NCBI RefSeq assembly: GCF_042684365.1
Contig: NZ_JBHULI010000002.1
Span: 248,001 to 312,000, forward strand
Source of the DNA: Gracilimonas halophila
Lineage (GTDB): Bacteria; Bacteroidota; Rhodothermia; Balneolales; Balneolaceae
Direction: 5' to 3'
Length of the DNA stretch: 64,000 nt
The notes beneath the pieces were generated by a model. It was given only the letters and a program-made list of their open reading frames with translations, made no database searches and was not told the DNA's origin. Each line of letters begins with the position of its first letter. The first letter of the stretch is position 1. Both the position numbers and the translations under genes were made by a program. Of this stretch, positions 23,814-33,643 are shown piece by piece.

Positions 23814-25745
23814 CTAATCTATAGTAACTATCGGCCGAAGTTTTTCTAAAGTCTTTGGCCCGATCCCTCGAATATTAGTGATCTCTTCCACGCTTTTGAA
23901 CCCCCCATTTTCGGTTCGGTACTCTATGATCCGTTGTGCATAAGAAGGTCCGATGCCAGGTAAAAGCTGAAGAGTGGCTTCATCCGCTGTATTGATGTTG
24001 ATCGGATACATTACATTAGTTGGGCTCCCGGAATCTACCGCTTCTACGCGAAGTACTTTTGTTCCGATCTTATCAGAGTTCTTCCATAAGCCAAGTTCTT
24101 GTTGTCTGGCTTTTGCTTCATATTCTTTAAAAGCGTCTATAGAATCCCGGTTTTGACGGTAGTAAACAGAAGTAGTACCATACCCGTTTTCGAGTAAAAG
24201 TTTATTTAGGCTTATGGGCCCATTTTCGGTTTCCATCTCAACATAGGCTTGAAATGCATTGTATCGGGCATCAGGAACTCCGCCATGATATCCCTTGATT
24301 CGAACTTTTCGACCCTCCAGTACATTCTGAAGATATTCTGCTGCTGCACCTGAATAGTAACGGGCGGAATCACCACCGGCGTAAATTGAGGGGACATCTA
24401 CTCCAAGAAAGCGAACACTGTATCCAAAACCCGGTGCAATATCAATTTCGAATCGACTGCCATCAGATATAGAAAATATATCATACCATTTATTTACGTC
24501 TACCTCAGGTGCTGGTGGGAAAGTCTCTTCTTTTGCCCGGCTCATTACACCCATAAAATCCTGATAGAATTGATTCGAAATTTCATCAGAATAAAAAATA
24601 AGAGTGTTCTCATCATTATTCATTTCTGCATTCATTGAAAAGTTGTAAGAACCTGCAACGGTAACAGCAATATCATCCGGATCGGGATGTTCTATATCAA
24701 GCAAAATTATTTTATGATGAAGGGTTCGCAGTTCATTGGCCTGAAGAATCATACGATTTCCCAATCGGGCTTCCGGGCTTCCCCAAATCTCACCGGCACT
24801 TTCGTATCGACTGTAGAAGCGACGATCTATCGCCCCCCGAAGCAATATTTGTCCGTCAGCTGTTTGTGTCCACATTTGCTCACTGATGGGAATACTCGGA
24901 GTGATAGCAAATGCCTGGAAATTGATATCGTGTTGAGCTTCTTGCTCAATTAACCTGACAAGGCGGTCACTAACGCTTGGTTTTATTCGGTCCCGGTCTA
25001 TGGGGGCAAAATAGACCTCAACTTTTGTTCCTCCCACATCAAAAACGTTTTGGCTGACATTCACTTTATCTTTGTGGAATCCGGCATTTTCGGGATTGGG
25101 TGTTTCATTATTACTTCCCCACATCTGCTCAAATTCCTCAGTATAAACTTTAGCAATTTCAGTGTCTTTAATAATGATGGTATGGTTGGTATTGTAATTA
25201 CTGGTGTAGGTCATGTTGGTAGATCCGGTCCATACATAATCATCATCCGGAGATGGACTTAAATAGTCAATGATGGCAAATTTATTATGCATTTGTGAGC
25301 CCGAATTGACGAGATCATTATCTGATATGGACCCATCCGGGTTATAGATATCACCGTCATCATCCATGGAAATAATGCCGCCTTCAGCCAGGACCTGCCA
25401 AATAGCCTCATCGTATTCACCGCCATCGGTTCGGTTGTGATCGTCGGTAACAACTCTTACTCTTGCACCTCGTTCTTTAGCGCGTACAAGTGCGTAGGCA
25501 ATTCTTTTCTCTTCGAAATCATATAAACAAGCATCTACGCTTACTTTTGCGGAATCGATGATCCCTTCAAGGGTGGCGATCAGATCTACTTCACTATTAC
25601 TCTCATTGCCGGGAGTAGCTACAGAATGATCAGCCGGCATATTAAAGTAGACTTCAATCCATTCTTCAGTTTGGGCAAAAACAGAAAAACTGCCAAGCCA
25701 AAAGATGAGTAAAAAGAAAAAATGTGAAACGGATCTTACTTTCAT
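23814..25745 (-). CDS. Secreted fusion of two phospholipase D-like domains, a degenerate SNase domain and a ComEA-type helix-hairpin-helix
   Basis: 643 aa with a signal peptide ending SFSVFAQ. Residues 30-210 and 235-410 are PLD-like halves, each with an intact HKD motif (HNKFAIID followed by GSTNMT; HHKIILLD followed by GSYNFS). Residues 430-560 resemble staphylococcal nuclease/TNase (SVRFLGVDVP, NKLLLENGYG, KARQQELGLW), but the Glu that follows VDxP is Ser and the second catalytic Arg is not evident. Residues 580-640 are a double helix-hairpin-helix DNA-binding module (LPGIGPSYAQRIIEY and IRGIGPKTLEKLRP). The layout suggests an extracellular or periplasmic phosphodiesterase acting on DNA, with the HhH and SNase parts as binders. 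This is inferred. It is a single gene with no partners. Confidence 0.9.
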   Translation of the reverse strand: MKVRSVSHFFFLLIFWLGSFSVFAQTEEWIEVYFNMPADHSVATPGNESNSEVDLIATLEGIIDSAKVSVDACLYDFEEKRIAYALVRAKERGARVRVVTDDHNRTDGGEYDEAIWQVLAEGGIISMDDDGDIYNPDGSISDNDLVNSGSQMHNKFAIIDYLSPSPDDDYVWTGSTNMTYTSNYNTNHTIIIKDTEIAKVYTEEFEQMWGSNNETPNPENAGFHKDKVNVSQNVFDVGGTKVEVYFAPIDRDRIKPSVSDRLVRLIEQEAQHDINFQAFAITPSIPISEQMWTQTADGQILLRGAIDRRFYSRYESAGEIWGSPEARLGNRMILQANELRTLHHKIILLDIEHPDPDDIAVTVAGSYNFSMNAEMNNDENTLIFYSDEISNQFYQDFMGVMSRAKEETFPPAPEVDVNKWYDIFSISDGSRFEIDIAPGFGYSVRFLGVDVPSIYAGGDSARYYSGAAAEYLQNVLEGRKVRIKGYHGGVPDARYNAFQAYVEMETENGPISLNKLLLENGYGTTSVYYRQNRDSIDAFKEYEAKARQQELGLWKNSDKIGTKVLRVEAVDSGSPTNVMYPININTADEATLQLLPGIGPSYAQRIIEYRTENGGFKSVEEITNIRGIGPKTLEKLRPIVTID

Positions 25746-25823
25746 ATCAGAAGAACAGCGGATTGTACTTAATAATCAAATTAATGTATTTTAAAACAAT
25801 AACAGAAATCTACAGGCTTATTT

Positions 25824-26129
25824 ATGAACCTCCAATTTTTTAATCCACTTCGGTGGAAAAAGTCTTTTCTGATCACTTTACTTGCCGCGTTTATCGTAGT
25901 GTGGTTTGCATTTATAGATTCATACAGCCTGAAGACTCGTTGGGACCTTCACACCCAGAAACAAGAGCTTAAGGAGCGTGCTGAGTATCTGAATGTCGAA
26001 TCTGAAGAACTCAAAACTAAGATCAAGCAATTAGATGAAGATCCTGCTCTTCTCGAAAAAATCGCCCGCGAAGAATATGGTATGAGAAAACCAGGCGAAA
26101 CCGTGTACAAAGTAAAGCGTGAGGAGTAG
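25824..26129 (+). CDS. FtsB/DivIC-like septum formation initiator protein
   Basis: 101 aa: a short cytoplasmic N terminus, one membrane helix (LITLLAAFIVVWFAFI), then a coiled coil (LHTQKQELKERAEYLN) and the family ending IAREEYGMRKPGETVYKV. This is the FtsB/DivIC pattern; in other bacteria the protein joins FtsL and FtsQ at the division site. It lies 73 bp upstream of the ROK gene on the same strand. Confidence 0.87.
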   Translation: MNLQFFNPLRWKKSFLITLLAAFIVVWFAFIDSYSLKTRWDLHTQKQELKERAEYLNVESEELKTKIKQLDEDPALLEKIAREEYGMRKPGETVYKVKREE

Positions 26130-26202
26130 CACTTCTGTTTGGTTCGAGCAGGTAGGCCCATTATCTTCCCCAAAAGTAAAAATAGCTTCTAAGCCAAACT
26201 AA

Positions 26203-27150
26203 ATGAAAGTCATTGGTGTAGATCTTGGCGGAACCAACATAAAAGCTGCCGTCGTAGATAAAGATAAAGGAATCATTGAGCGGGTAACCACTCCAACCCA
26301 AGCAAATCTGGGAAAGGAACATCTTCTTGACAGGATCTCCGAAACTATCTCAAGTTTGGTAGAGACCCATGACATCATTGGCATCGGAATGGGACTGCCC
26401 GGAATGGTTTCCAAAGATCAAACAACAGTAAATAATCCGCCTAATTTACCTGGTTGGATCTCTGTGAATGCTGCAGATGAGATTCGCAAAAGAACGGGAA
26501 TAGATTGCAAGATTGAAAATGATGCGAATATAGCAGCGTTAGGTTCTATGCATTTTGGGGTTGGGCAGAAGTTCGACAGCTTTATTATGATCACTCTTGG
26601 CACCGGCGTTGGTGGTGGTATTATTTACGAGAAAAAACTATTTAAAGGAACGGAAGGTATGGCCGGAGAACTTGGTCATGTGATCATAGACTATCACGGA
26701 CCGCTTAGCAATAGCGTAACTCGTGGTACCGTTGAGGCCTATTTAGGTCAACGCTTTTTAAGTCGTTTTGCAGCTGACCTTATATCCCAAAACCCTTCTA
26801 ACCCATTATACAGTAAGTTTGCCAACGATTTTGATAAACTGGAGCCTGTTGATCTTACTAATGCGGCCAAAGAAGGAAACGAGTTAGCCATAGAGATCTT
26901 AGCCAAAAGCGGGCAAAGGCTTGGGTATGCTCTTATAAACTATGTCCATATGATGGATATACGGAAGTTTGTGTTAAGTGGGGGAGTTTCTAAAGCCGGA
27001 GATTTTTTATTTGAACCGGCAAAACAAATAGTACGAAAACATATGATGGAGCCGTTCAAAAAAGGGTTTGAGATAGTGTATGAAGACCTTGGTAACGACA
27101 GCGCACTGCTGGGAGCTGCCGGTTTGGCTTTTGATTCTTTTTCTAACTAA
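26203..27150 (+). CDS. ROK-family sugar kinase-like protein without the zinc motif
   Basis: 315 aa with the ROK phosphate motif VIGVDLGGTNIKAAVVD at the N terminus, IGIGMGLPGMV, the sugar-binding region IENDANIAALGS and ITLGTGVGGGII. The conserved ELGH is present (residues 160-163), but the zinc site CxCGxxGCxE is replaced by SNSVTRGTVE with no Cys. It may be glucokinase; the substrate is not proven. It is followed 8 bp later by lptD, probably in one operon with the FtsB-like gene. Confidence 0.9.
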   Translation: MKVIGVDLGGTNIKAAVVDKDKGIIERVTTPTQANLGKEHLLDRISETISSLVETHDIIGIGMGLPGMVSKDQTTVNNPPNLPGWISVNAADEIRKRTGIDCKIENDANIAALGSMHFGVGQKFDSFIMITLGTGVGGGIIYEKKLFKGTEGMAGELGHVIIDYHGPLSNSVTRGTVEAYLGQRFLSRFAADLISQNPSNPLYSKFANDFDKLEPVDLTNAAKEGNELAIEILAKSGQRLGYALINYVHMMDIRKFVLSGGVSKAGDFLFEPAKQIVRKHMMEPFKKGFEIVYEDLGNDSALLGAAGLAFDSFSN

Positions 27151-27158
27151 CAACGATT

Positions 27159-29888
27159 ATGCTTTCCGTTATCCAAAATACAGGCAGATATGTTACAGGT
27201 ATTTGCCTCGTTTTTCTGGTGACGGCTCCCCTTTTTGGACAGCAGAGAGATTCCACAGATATAAACCAGGATTTAACAGTACCGGAAGGTATAATCGGTG
27301 CTGACACTACCCAAACCGGAGAACCCCAAACGACTCGCAGTAGTGCAAGGAGCGGTTCGATTCCCGAAAACGCAGTGCAGTTCCAATCGGCAGATTCTCT
27401 TGTCATAGATTTCAGGGAAGGGAAAAAAGCTATTCTATATGGAAATTCTGAGGTAAAGCACACATCAGGAGCATTACGTTCAGGGGTAATTAACATGGAT
27501 ATCGACAAAACTACGGTGGAGGCCCGCACAACAACGCCTGAAGATACCCTTTCCAGACCCGTGCTGATCAGGGAAACAGATGAGATCAAAAGTACGCGAA
27601 TATTATTCAACTATAAGACTGAAAAAGGAAAATTTGAAGCTGCTCAGGTACAAGTATCTGAAGGACACCTGATCGGTTCAAAAATAAAAAATATAAACGA
27701 CAGCGAAGTTTTCATAGAAGATGGTATTTATTCAACCTGTCCGCCAGAATACATGTACTATTATTTGAAAGCAAAGAAGATGAAAGTAGTAGATGAGGAC
27801 GAGTTGTTTTTCAGCAATGCCCAGCTTTACATCCTGGATATTCCTTACCCCATTATTTTTCCATTTGGATATGTGCCTACCGATATTGAGAGAAAAAGAT
27901 CGGGACTTTTAACACCTACTTATGCCTTTCAGGATCAGAATGGACGAGGACTTGGTCTGCAAAATGTAGGTTGGTTTCAGTATTTTAATGATTACTTGAC
28001 AGGGCAGGTTGATGGCGATATTTATACTTCAGGATCATTCTATTTAAATGGATTGGTTCAATACCGGAAAAGAGATTTTTATAATGGTTCAGTTAGAATA
28101 GGATATTCGAAAGACCGTGGGATGGAACCTACAGATCCGGGATACTCAGAAACCATTCAGAAATCAATATCAGTATCGCATAATCAAACTATTTCACCAT
28201 TTGCTTCATTGACGGCCAATGTGAATCTAAGAACAGCGGATTACAATACACGAAACTCTTACAGTATTGATGAGCGTGCGCAAACTAATTCCAACTCAAA
28301 GCTGGCGTACAATTATAAACACCCGGAAAGCATGTTCACTTTCAGTACCAATGCACAGCTTGTTCAAAATTTTACTAATTACTCTACACGTGTCAGTGGA
28401 CCTTCAGCAAATTTCAGGTTAAGAACATTCTCTCCATTTCAAGGCCGTTCTTCAGGCACTTCTGACCCAAGATGGTATGAATCTATCAGTATAAGCTATA
28501 ACAATACATTAAGGTCCAGTTTTGATTTTGATCCCATTGATGCAGACAGCTCTGAAATATCCTTCTTCGAAGCACTTACTGATCGAGATAAATATGAGGA
28601 GGCAACCGGAAATGACGATTACATACAGGCCGGGTTTCAACAAGTTGCCGGGTTGCAAGTGGGGCAGCTGATTCCCAGTCAGTTTTTAAATATTTCTGCG
28701 GGTATTAATGCAACGGAAACCTGGTATCCCTCAACCACACTGAAAACATTTAATGCAGATTCTAATCGGGTTGAAGAGGAAAAAGTATATGGATTTAAAT
28801 CGGCAAGAGAATTCAGCACGAACCTTAGTATGGGAACTACATTCTATGGAATCTCAAATATTAAGGTCGGTAATATGGAAGGTATTCGGCATACCGTACG
28901 CCCTCAGATAGGCTTCAGCTACAGTCCGGATTTCAGTTCTGAATTTTGGGGGTATTACAAAACGGTACAATCTGATGAAGAGGGCAATACGCAGGAATAT
29001 TCAATTTTTGAAGACGAGGTTTTTGAAGGGCCGGGCAGGGGTGAGCAACGGTCCTTAAATTTCTCATTAAGAAATGTATTTGAAACAAAGCTGGTAAAAC
29101 GGGACAGCACCGGGGAGGTTACCGAAAAGAATATTAGGTTCATCGATAATCTTTCACTTAGCTCTTCCTATAATTTTGCAGCTGACAGCCTGAATTTGAG
29201 TAATTTGAACACAAGTATTAGTTCAAGCGCGGTTTCCGGATTGAATTTGAGAGCATCAGCCAATTTTTCCTTTTATCAGTTCGATTCAACAGGAAGAGAA
29301 ATAGATCGGTTTTTCATTGAAGATGGAAAGAAGTTAGCACAGCTTAGGTCCTTCTCACTTAACGCAAGCACATCCTTCAGGGGTGGAAATAATGGAGTTC
29401 GGGTATATACACCGGAGTATCGTCGCAGGTACGACCCACTGGATCAGTCGAGGTTTCATCCAATAGATTCAAGATTCGGATATGAGCCTATTCCTCCAAT
29501 TAATTCACCCTGGAGCGTCTCCCTAAATTTTAGCTATAGTTGGAGTTTTCGCTTCGGAGAAGATCCCTCTAAAAGGGCAACACTCAGGGCTTCAAATATC
29601 TCCTTCAACCTGACCCCAAAATGGAGATTTTCTACGGATGTAGGGTATGACTTTATTGGAAAAGAGTTTACTCCATCACAGTTTTCATTAAACCGAAATT
29701 TAGAATGCTGGGATCTTTCATTTCAGATCAATCCATTTGGAGAATTCCAATATTACTTCTTCCGTTTAAGTGTAAACAGTGCCCAAATACAGAGTTTATT
29801 CCAGAAGTTACCTGTACTTAAGAATCTTGAGAGAAGCTCAAGTCCATCCGGAGCGAGAAACCGGAGAGGTGGATATGGTGGGTTTTAA
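27159..29888 (+). CDS. lptD: LPS-assembly outer-membrane protein LptD (OstA-like)
   Basis: 909 aa with a signal peptide (ending APLFGQQ), an N-terminal OstA-like domain (about residues 85-200, with AILYGNSEVKHTSGALRSG) and a large beta-barrel that opens after PYPIIFPFGYVPTDIERKRSG and ends near RNRRGGYGGF. The Bacteroidota-type LptD inserts lipopolysaccharide into the outer leaflet with LptE. The paired cysteines of E. coli LptD are not obvious: only YSTCPPEY and NLECWDLSF hold Cys, one on each side of the barrel. It ends 10 bp from the convergent ribE stop. Confidence 0.9.
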   Translation: MLSVIQNTGRYVTGICLVFLVTAPLFGQQRDSTDINQDLTVPEGIIGADTTQTGEPQTTRSSARSGSIPENAVQFQSADSLVIDFREGKKAILYGNSEVKHTSGALRSGVINMDIDKTTVEARTTTPEDTLSRPVLIRETDEIKSTRILFNYKTEKGKFEAAQVQVSEGHLIGSKIKNINDSEVFIEDGIYSTCPPEYMYYYLKAKKMKVVDEDELFFSNAQLYILDIPYPIIFPFGYVPTDIERKRSGLLTPTYAFQDQNGRGLGLQNVGWFQYFNDYLTGQVDGDIYTSGSFYLNGLVQYRKRDFYNGSVRIGYSKDRGMEPTDPGYSETIQKSISVSHNQTISPFASLTANVNLRTADYNTRNSYSIDERAQTNSNSKLAYNYKHPESMFTFSTNAQLVQNFTNYSTRVSGPSANFRLRTFSPFQGRSSGTSDPRWYESISISYNNTLRSSFDFDPIDADSSEISFFEALTDRDKYEEATGNDDYIQAGFQQVAGLQVGQLIPSQFLNISAGINATETWYPSTTLKTFNADSNRVEEEKVYGFKSAREFSTNLSMGTTFYGISNIKVGNMEGIRHTVRPQIGFSYSPDFSSEFWGYYKTVQSDEEGNTQEYSIFEDEVFEGPGRGEQRSLNFSLRNVFETKLVKRDSTGEVTEKNIRFIDNLSLSSSYNFAADSLNLSNLNTSISSSAVSGLNLRASANFSFYQFDSTGREIDRFFIEDGKKLAQLRSFSLNASTSFRGGNNGVRVYTPEYRRRYDPLDQSRFHPIDSRFGYEPIPPINSPWSVSLNFSYSWSFRFGEDPSKRATLRASNISFNLTPKWRFSTDVGYDFIGKEFTPSQFSLNRNLECWDLSFQINPFGEFQYYFFRLSVNSAQIQSLFQKLPVLKNLERSSSPSGARNRRGGYGGF

Positions 29889-29898
29889 AATGCTATTC

Positions 29899-30504
29899 TT
29901 ATAGAGAATCACGACCAATCTTAGAAAGGTATTTAACTACATATTTCCCTATCACATCAAACTCCAAATTTAAAGGATCACCCTCTTTTTTATCTTTAAG
30001 GTTTGTATGAGCCCATGTGTATGGGATGATGGCCACGGTAAATTGATTTCCGGATTCTCTTGCCACGGTGAGGCTAATACCTTCCACCGTAACACTTCCT
30101 CTGCCTACGATCATGTTAGTGAATTCATCAGGATACTCTATGGTGAGCAACCATCCGGTTTTTTCTTGTACTATTTTTTGGATAGTACCCGTAGTGTCAA
30201 CATGGCCCTGTACAAGATGTCCTTCAATTCCTGTTTGCAGCGTAAGAGAGCGTTCAAGATTTACAGGGCTTCCATTTTCAAGTTCTCCGATCGAGGTTTT
30301 TCGGAGGGTCTCTTCTACACTTTGAACCGTAAACGTATCTTCATCAAATGCGGTAACAGTATGGCAGGCTCCGTTTATTGAGATGCTCTCATCTTCATGG
30401 CAAGTGTCAGCAAATGAACAAAAGATCTTCATTTCTTGCCCTCCTCCATTCAGTGACCTGATCTCGGCTACCTTTCCTATCTCCTGTACAATTCCTGTAA
30501 ACAT
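29899..30504 (-). CDS. ribE: Riboflavin synthase
   Basis: 201 aa starting MFTGIVQEIGKV, the family signature. Two lumazine-binding repeats (residues 1-95 and 96-195) each carry a GxxxNLE-type strand (SPVNLERSL; DPLNLEFDV). The enzyme converts two 6,7-dimethyl-8-ribityllumazine molecules to riboflavin. It follows ribD by 4 bp, so the two form an operon. Confidence 0.96.
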   Translation of the reverse strand: MFTGIVQEIGKVAEIRSLNGGGQEMKIFCSFADTCHEDESISINGACHTVTAFDEDTFTVQSVEETLRKTSIGELENGSPVNLERSLTLQTGIEGHLVQGHVDTTGTIQKIVQEKTGWLLTIEYPDEFTNMIVGRGSVTVEGISLTVARESGNQFTVAIIPYTWAHTNLKDKKEGDPLNLEFDVIGKYVVKYLSKIGRDSL

Positions 30505-30508
30505 AGTG

Positions 30509-31636
30509 CTAAAAATATCCGGTTAATAAGATGTCGTTTCCAACCTTGGTCCACGTAGAATCTTTAAGTTCGGCAATTTCCTTCATTTTATTAATACCGA
30601 TATTTATAAAAGACCTGGTTCCGGCACCCAACAATTTAGGGGCTATAAAAAGTTCAAGTTTATCAACCATCCCTTGACGGACCAATGCAGAAGAAAGCTG
30701 CTGTCCTCCTTCAACTAAAACGGAGGTGATACCTTTTTCTCCCAGTACTTTAAAGGCTTGCCGAAGATCTACATGCCCATCTACTTTGGAAAGTTGTATA
30801 ACTTCACCCCTGAAATAGTTTTGCTTCATTACTTTCAACATGGGGTCTGCATCGGTTGCAGAGGCCTCTTTATTCCAGGTAAGAATGGTGGTTTTTTCTT
30901 CAAATTTGTCGGAAAATAAATTGAGCTCTTTGGGTAGTTCATAAGGTCCGTCAATCACAATACGCCTGGGTTGTCTGCCTGAAACATGACGAACAGTAAG
31001 GCTCGGGTTATCAACCATTGCGGTTGTTCTGCCAACGAGTACGGCATCATATTCGGCTCTCCACTGATGAACCATTCTCCGTGATTCTTTGCCTGTGATC
31101 CATTGCGATTCTCCGTCAGCGGCTGCAATATAGCCATCTGAAGTCTGAGCTACTTTGAGTGTTATAAAAGGGCGTCCGAAAGTTTGATGATGAATAAAAA
31201 ATTCATTCAGTTTTTCAGCCTTTTTCTTCAGAACACCAACCTCCACTTCAATTCCGTTATTCCTAAGGTGAAGAATTCCCTTTCCATTGACGGAAGGGTT
31301 CGGGTCTTGCATGGCAACCACAACCGTTTGTATCGGGAGTTTTGCAAGCATTTGTGCACATGGAGGGGTTTTCCCCTGATGAGAACACGGCTCAAGTGTC
31401 ACATAAACAGTGGCATTTTTAAGAGTATCCCGGTCTTTAATGGATTGCACAGCATGTACTTCAGCATGGGCTTCTCCAAATTTTTTATGAAAGCCTTCTC
31501 CTACTTTTTCTCCATTTTCTGAGACTATTACACAACCAACCATAGGATTTGGAGACACAGCTCCCTTACCTTTTTCCGCCAGGGAAAGAGCCTCTTGCAT
31601 CCAGTATTCATGGTTATGTTTGCTGTTGGTATTCAT
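30509..31636 (-). CDS. ribD: Bifunctional pyrimidine deaminase/reductase RibD
   Basis: 375 aa. Residues 1-150 are the CMP/dCMP-deaminase-like zinc domain (HAEVHAV and PCSHQGKTPPCAQ supply the zinc ligands and catalytic Glu). Residues 155-370 are the reductase domain (PFITLKVAQTSDGYIA, SVLVEGGQQLSSAL). It catalyses the second and third steps of riboflavin synthesis. The upstream gap of about 100 bp contains the terminator of the PpiD-like gene and no FMN riboswitch that I can recognise. Confidence 0.96.
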   Translation of the reverse strand: MNTNSKHNHEYWMQEALSLAEKGKGAVSPNPMVGCVIVSENGEKVGEGFHKKFGEAHAEVHAVQSIKDRDTLKNATVYVTLEPCSHQGKTPPCAQMLAKLPIQTVVVAMQDPNPSVNGKGILHLRNNGIEVEVGVLKKKAEKLNEFFIHHQTFGRPFITLKVAQTSDGYIAAADGESQWITGKESRRMVHQWRAEYDAVLVGRTTAMVDNPSLTVRHVSGRQPRRIVIDGPYELPKELNLFSDKFEEKTTILTWNKEASATDADPMLKVMKQNYFRGEVIQLSKVDGHVDLRQAFKVLGEKGITSVLVEGGQQLSSALVRQGMVDKLELFIAPKLLGAGTRSFINIGINKMKEIAELKDSTWTKVGNDILLTGYF

Positions 31637-31683
31637 AGATGAAATCTACTGTTTTACCGGTATCGTTTACATGTATAGGAAAC

Positions 31684-31713
31684 AAAAAAGGGTGAGAAGA
31701 AACTCCTCACCCC
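31684..31713 (-). terminator. Intrinsic terminator of the PpiD-like gene
   Basis: On the minus strand the 7-bp stem GGGTGAG/CTCACCC with a 9-nt loop is followed by TTTTTTG, 22 nt after the stop codon. Confidence 0.85.
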
Positions 31714-31734
31714 TGAAATCATCAAAATTTTTCG

Positions 31735-33507
31735 TTACTGAAGTAAGCGAGAACGGTTATCTACGATCTTAGCTTCTTCGCGCAGTTGCTCCAGCCAAAT
31801 GGAAGAAAATTCCTGAAGCTTTTGTTGCTCCAGTCGTAGTCTTATTTGCCGGCGTGTTTCCTGATCCAGGTTTGCAAGGTCAGCTTCCATTTTCTCAGCT
31901 ACCTCAACAATAAATACAGCACTGTTTCCGGTAAGCACATCAGAAGTTTCGCCTTCATTCAAGGAAAAGACGGCGCCAACGATCATTGGTTCGCGGCCTG
32001 CACCGGGTATTACAGTAGCATTTGAGCGAAGATTATTAACCGTTTGGATCTCTTTTTCTGAACTCTCGGCTAATCGAGCTAATGTTTGATTCTGGTCAAG
32101 CAGCTCCTGAACTTTCTGTTGTGTAAGTTCTTTTCGTCGCTCGATCTTCACCATATTCTCAACTTGTGTACGTACTTCATCAAAAGGGCGAAATCCTTCA
32201 GGGGTTACTTCTATAACTTCCAGTACCACAAATTCAGTATTTAACTCCAATACGTCTGATATATCTTCTTCATCAGCCGATTCAAGGAAATTCATGATCT
32301 GCTGACTGCTTCCAAGTCCGGAAATGAAGTTATTACCTTTCGTTGCGAAGGCCTCACTGATCTCCAATTCGCGAGACTCTGCTTCTTCCTGAAAACTTGT
32401 TTCTTCAGAAGCAAAAAACTCAAAGTCAGAGGCTCTTTCATTGGCATCGTCTATGGTTGCCGGGAGCGCCTGAATATTGTAGCTCATTGTTTGGAACTTG
32501 ATCTCATTACCACGCTCTTCTTCTTTTTTAAGTATTGCAACCTGACTTCCGGTAACGATTACATCAGAAACTTCCCCAACTTCTAAGTTTGTCACTGCCT
32601 GAAATTCGTCACGAATGTCATCCACTTCAACAAAAGTAGAACGATAGTTGGTTGTTGAAGCCTGGCGAGCAAGGAAAAGGGAATCACTCTCAGTTTCAGC
32701 AAAAGCCGTTCTGAGTGAGCGAATATCTTCAATGATCTGTGCAGTATCTGCAGCAGTAGGAAGCTTACTGAAAGTTACATACTGGAACCGGTAACTTTCG
32801 TCGCGAGTATAGCGTTCTCTGTTATTATTATAATATTCACGTAAGGCCCTGTCAGATATCTCAAGTTCTTGCTCGGTAACTTCGCTATAAGGAAAACGGA
32901 TGAAGTTGATCTGAGCTGTGGTATTATTTTTAATAAATTCCTGCTCAACTTCTGATTCAGTAACCTGCAGTCCGGCAGAAATATAATTGTTCAGTTTTTG
33001 CTGGCGGCGCTGATCTCGTAGCTGAAGTTCAAGGGCAACTGCCTGCTGAGTAAATTCACTTGATGAGAGCACTTGCTGGATTGCAGCACGATCAATTGTT
33101 CCGTCTTCACGGGTGAAATTCTGACGGATTATGGGAGCGGGATTTTCTCCGAATACCATATCCATGATTTCCTGATCAGAAACGGTAATGCCAAGCTCAT
33201 CCATTTTCTGGTTGATCAATCTGGCATTTACCAACTCATTCCAGGCTTGATTCTCATAATTGGCACGCATTTCAGCTGAAAGGGAATTCCCGGTTTGCTG
33301 GCTATAAGCATTAGAATAATATTGAATTCTGCTTTGATACTCTTCATTCGAGATCTTTTCTCCATTCACAGCGCCCAGAGCATTAGGCCCGGCTTGCATG
33401 GCGTCAAAAAAGTTAACATCAGCCAGAACCCATAAAAGGCCAAAAGAACCTATCAGTAACCACAAGATAAATGCGGTACTGTTTCTCATTTTTTCCATTA
33501 CACCCAT
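31735..33507 (-). CDS. PpiD/SurA-like periplasmic folding chaperone
   Basis: 590 aa with a short cytoplasmic N terminus and one membrane helix (AFILWLLIGSFGLLWVLA). A SurA-N/PpiD-type chaperone region follows (NGEKISNEEYQSRIQYYSNA, residues 45-200). The middle region (about 225-330) looks like a parvulin-type fold without clear active-site residues (VTGSQVAILKKEEERGNEI). A second SurA-like helical segment lies near 430-590. PpiD anchors at the Sec exit and helps outer-membrane proteins fold. It is monocistronic between the Mla operon and ribDE, with its own terminator. Confidence 0.85.
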   Translation of the reverse strand: MGVMEKMRNSTAFILWLLIGSFGLLWVLADVNFFDAMQAGPNALGAVNGEKISNEEYQSRIQYYSNAYSQQTGNSLSAEMRANYENQAWNELVNARLINQKMDELGITVSDQEIMDMVFGENPAPIIRQNFTREDGTIDRAAIQQVLSSSEFTQQAVALELQLRDQRRQQKLNNYISAGLQVTESEVEQEFIKNNTTAQINFIRFPYSEVTEQELEISDRALREYYNNNRERYTRDESYRFQYVTFSKLPTAADTAQIIEDIRSLRTAFAETESDSLFLARQASTTNYRSTFVEVDDIRDEFQAVTNLEVGEVSDVIVTGSQVAILKKEEERGNEIKFQTMSYNIQALPATIDDANERASDFEFFASEETSFQEEAESRELEISEAFATKGNNFISGLGSSQQIMNFLESADEEDISDVLELNTEFVVLEVIEVTPEGFRPFDEVRTQVENMVKIERRKELTQQKVQELLDQNQTLARLAESSEKEIQTVNNLRSNATVIPGAGREPMIVGAVFSLNEGETSDVLTGNSAVFIVEVAEKMEADLANLDQETRRQIRLRLEQQKLQEFSSIWLEQLREEAKIVDNRSRLLQ

Positions 33508-33643
33508 AAAAGGTTACCTCTAAAAAAACATTTGTTAAATTGCGATTTGAATACTGTCGGTGTCATTTTAACCTTTGACAGTAAGCTTGGAAATATAAGT
33601 GAATACCCAAGGAATTGAAAGCTAATAAAAACGATGCTGTGAC

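Noticed and set aside
27143..27610. 155-codon open frame antisense to the lptD start
   Set aside because: Serine/valine-rich shadow with no start context or family features.
31637..31734. FMN riboswitch upstream of ribD
   Set aside because: The gap is short and is taken up by the terminator of the PpiD-like gene; no conserved aptamer pieces are visible, and ribD starts within it directly.
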